Of a stretch of DNA of 7,930 bases, positions 7,504 to 7,930 are shown one piece after another. The position numbers were made by a program, and so were the translations under genes. How positions within the stretch are numbered: position 1 is the stretch's first letter; each line of letters starts with the position of its first letter. The DNA is from Bifidobacteriaceae bacterium (GTDB taxonomy: Bacteria; Actinomycetota; Actinomycetes; Actinomycetales; WQXJ01). Location of the stretch: positions 1-7,930 of the forward strand of contig JAITJY010000252.1 of assembly GCA_031278675.1 (NCBI GenBank), read 5' to 3'. The notes beneath the pieces were generated by a model. That model had not been told where the DNA came from. It did not search any database and saw only the letters and a program-made list of their open reading frames with translations.

Positions 7504-7930
7504 CTAGCTGCCGGGTCCGGGTTGGTTCGCAGGCGGGACCGCCGCAGGCGCGGCGGCCAGGTCGATCAACCAAAAGGTGGCCTCGGTGCCCGCCACGCGC
7601 CCGGCGGGGGGCACGGCAGGGCCGCCCGCCAAAGCCCTGGTCACGGCCTCGCGTTTGGGTTCCCCTGCGGCGACCAGCCAGACCTCGCGCGCCGCGTTGA
7701 TGGTGCCCAGCGTCAGCGAGACCCGCTCCGGCGGCGGTTTGGGCGCCTCACGCACCGCGAAAGCCGCAGGTGAGGCCGCCTCCAAGGCACCGTCGGACGA
7801 TGCCGCCCCGCCACCGTCGGACGATGCCGCCCCGCCACCGTCGGACGATGCCGCCCCGCCGGACGATGCCGCCCCGCCGGACGCTGCCGCCCCGCCGGAC
7901 GATGCCGCCCCGCCGGACGATGCCGCCCCG
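7504..7930 (-). CDS. pgl: 6-phosphogluconolactonase, C-terminal part (5' end beyond window)
   Basis: The enzyme hydrolyses 6-phosphogluconolactone to 6-phosphogluconate in the oxidative pentose phosphate pathway (cytosolic, DevB/Pgl family). The diagnostic C-terminal signature is present: KPPPERVSLTLGTINAAREV, with KPPPER encoded by 7723-7740, then a WLVAAG strand, EAVTRAL, and TFWLIDLAAA near the end, closing with a short Pro-rich tail and TAG. The first possible in-frame initiator, TTG at 7785, is inside the domain and cannot be the true start. The frame stays open to the right edge through a Gly-Ala-Ser-Asp repeat. That repeat sits just before the FAVREAPKPPP strand, where relatives have a modest loop after the HTASLFPG region, so it looks like an in-frame insertion. 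The gene faces the reductase. It shares the metabolite 6-phosphogluconate with the fused enzyme at the left edge. Confidence 0.82.
   Translation of the reverse strand, partial: GAASSGGAASSGGAAASGGAASSGGAASSDGGGAASSDGGGAASSDGALEAASPAAFAVREAPKPPPERVSLTLGTINAAREVWLVAAGEPKREAVTRALAGGPAVPPAGRVAGTEATFWLIDLAAAPAAVPPANQPGPGS
7792..7930 (-). repeat. In-frame 24/18-bp tandem array inside pgl
   Basis: On the plus strand, GTCGGACGATGCCGCCCCGC plus CACC repeats as 24-bp units at 7792-7815 and 7816-7839. A 21-bp unit follows at 7840-7860, then 18-bp units (GGACGATGCCGCCCCGCC) from 7861 to the edge; one copy at 7879 has GCT for GAT. On the coding strand these encode GGGAASSD and GGAASS. Every unit length is a multiple of three. 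The array continues outside the window, so its full size is unknown. Confidence 0.95.

Noticed and set aside
7339..7773. Plus-strand ORF in the right intergenic region
   Set aside because: Arg/Gly-rich product with no motif, antisense to the recognised lactonase gene and running through the hairpins.
7783..7785. TTG as the start of a short 93-residue protein
   Set aside because: The lactonase domain needs about 150 more residues upstream and the frame stays open to the window edge.

Overview
The window is very GC-rich and codes almost end to end, in the style of a high-GC actinobacterium (Actinomycetota). Supporting signs are GTG use, strong G/C third positions, many shadow ORFs on the opposite strand, and a TetR protein with an actinobacterial-looking C-terminal domain. 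The largest gene belongs to an oxygen-sensitive iron-sulfur family found mainly in anaerobes, so an anaerobic or facultative actinobacterium is the best guess. Genus cannot be read from the sequence.

Layout: (1) bases 1-128 hold a Gly-rich tandem repeat in an open frame that runs into the first gene. (2) 129-1502 (+) encodes a gluconokinase fused to a short, probably NAD-dependent 6-phosphogluconate dehydrogenase. (3) 1503-1607 is a short gap with the only AT-richer patch nearby, a possible promoter. (4) 1608-2780 (+) encodes a TetR-type repressor whose normal core carries a tail of about 180 residues built on a 54-bp tandem repeat. (5) 2777-7288 (+) overlaps it by four bases and encodes a 1503-residue fused protein of the 2-hydroxyacyl-CoA dehydratase activase / double-cubane type: two ATPase domains, a Cys-rich knot and two HgdB-like halves. 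(6) 7289-7503 is a convergent intergenic region with several hairpins. (7) 7504 to the right edge (-) is the 3' part of a 6-phosphogluconolactonase gene interrupted by a Gly-Ala-Ser repeat array that runs off the window.

The outer genes belong to one pathway: 6-phosphogluconolactonase and gluconokinase both make 6-phosphogluconate, which the dehydrogenase oxidises to ribulose 5-phosphate. The TetR/reductase pair sits between them as a self-contained, probably translationally coupled unit. The two most interesting points are the single-chain architecture of the big protein, which appears to carry both an ATPase pseudo-dimer and a six-cysteine double-cluster module, and in-frame low-complexity arrays in three genes that share sequence words, including a 16-base perfect reverse-complement match between two arrays.
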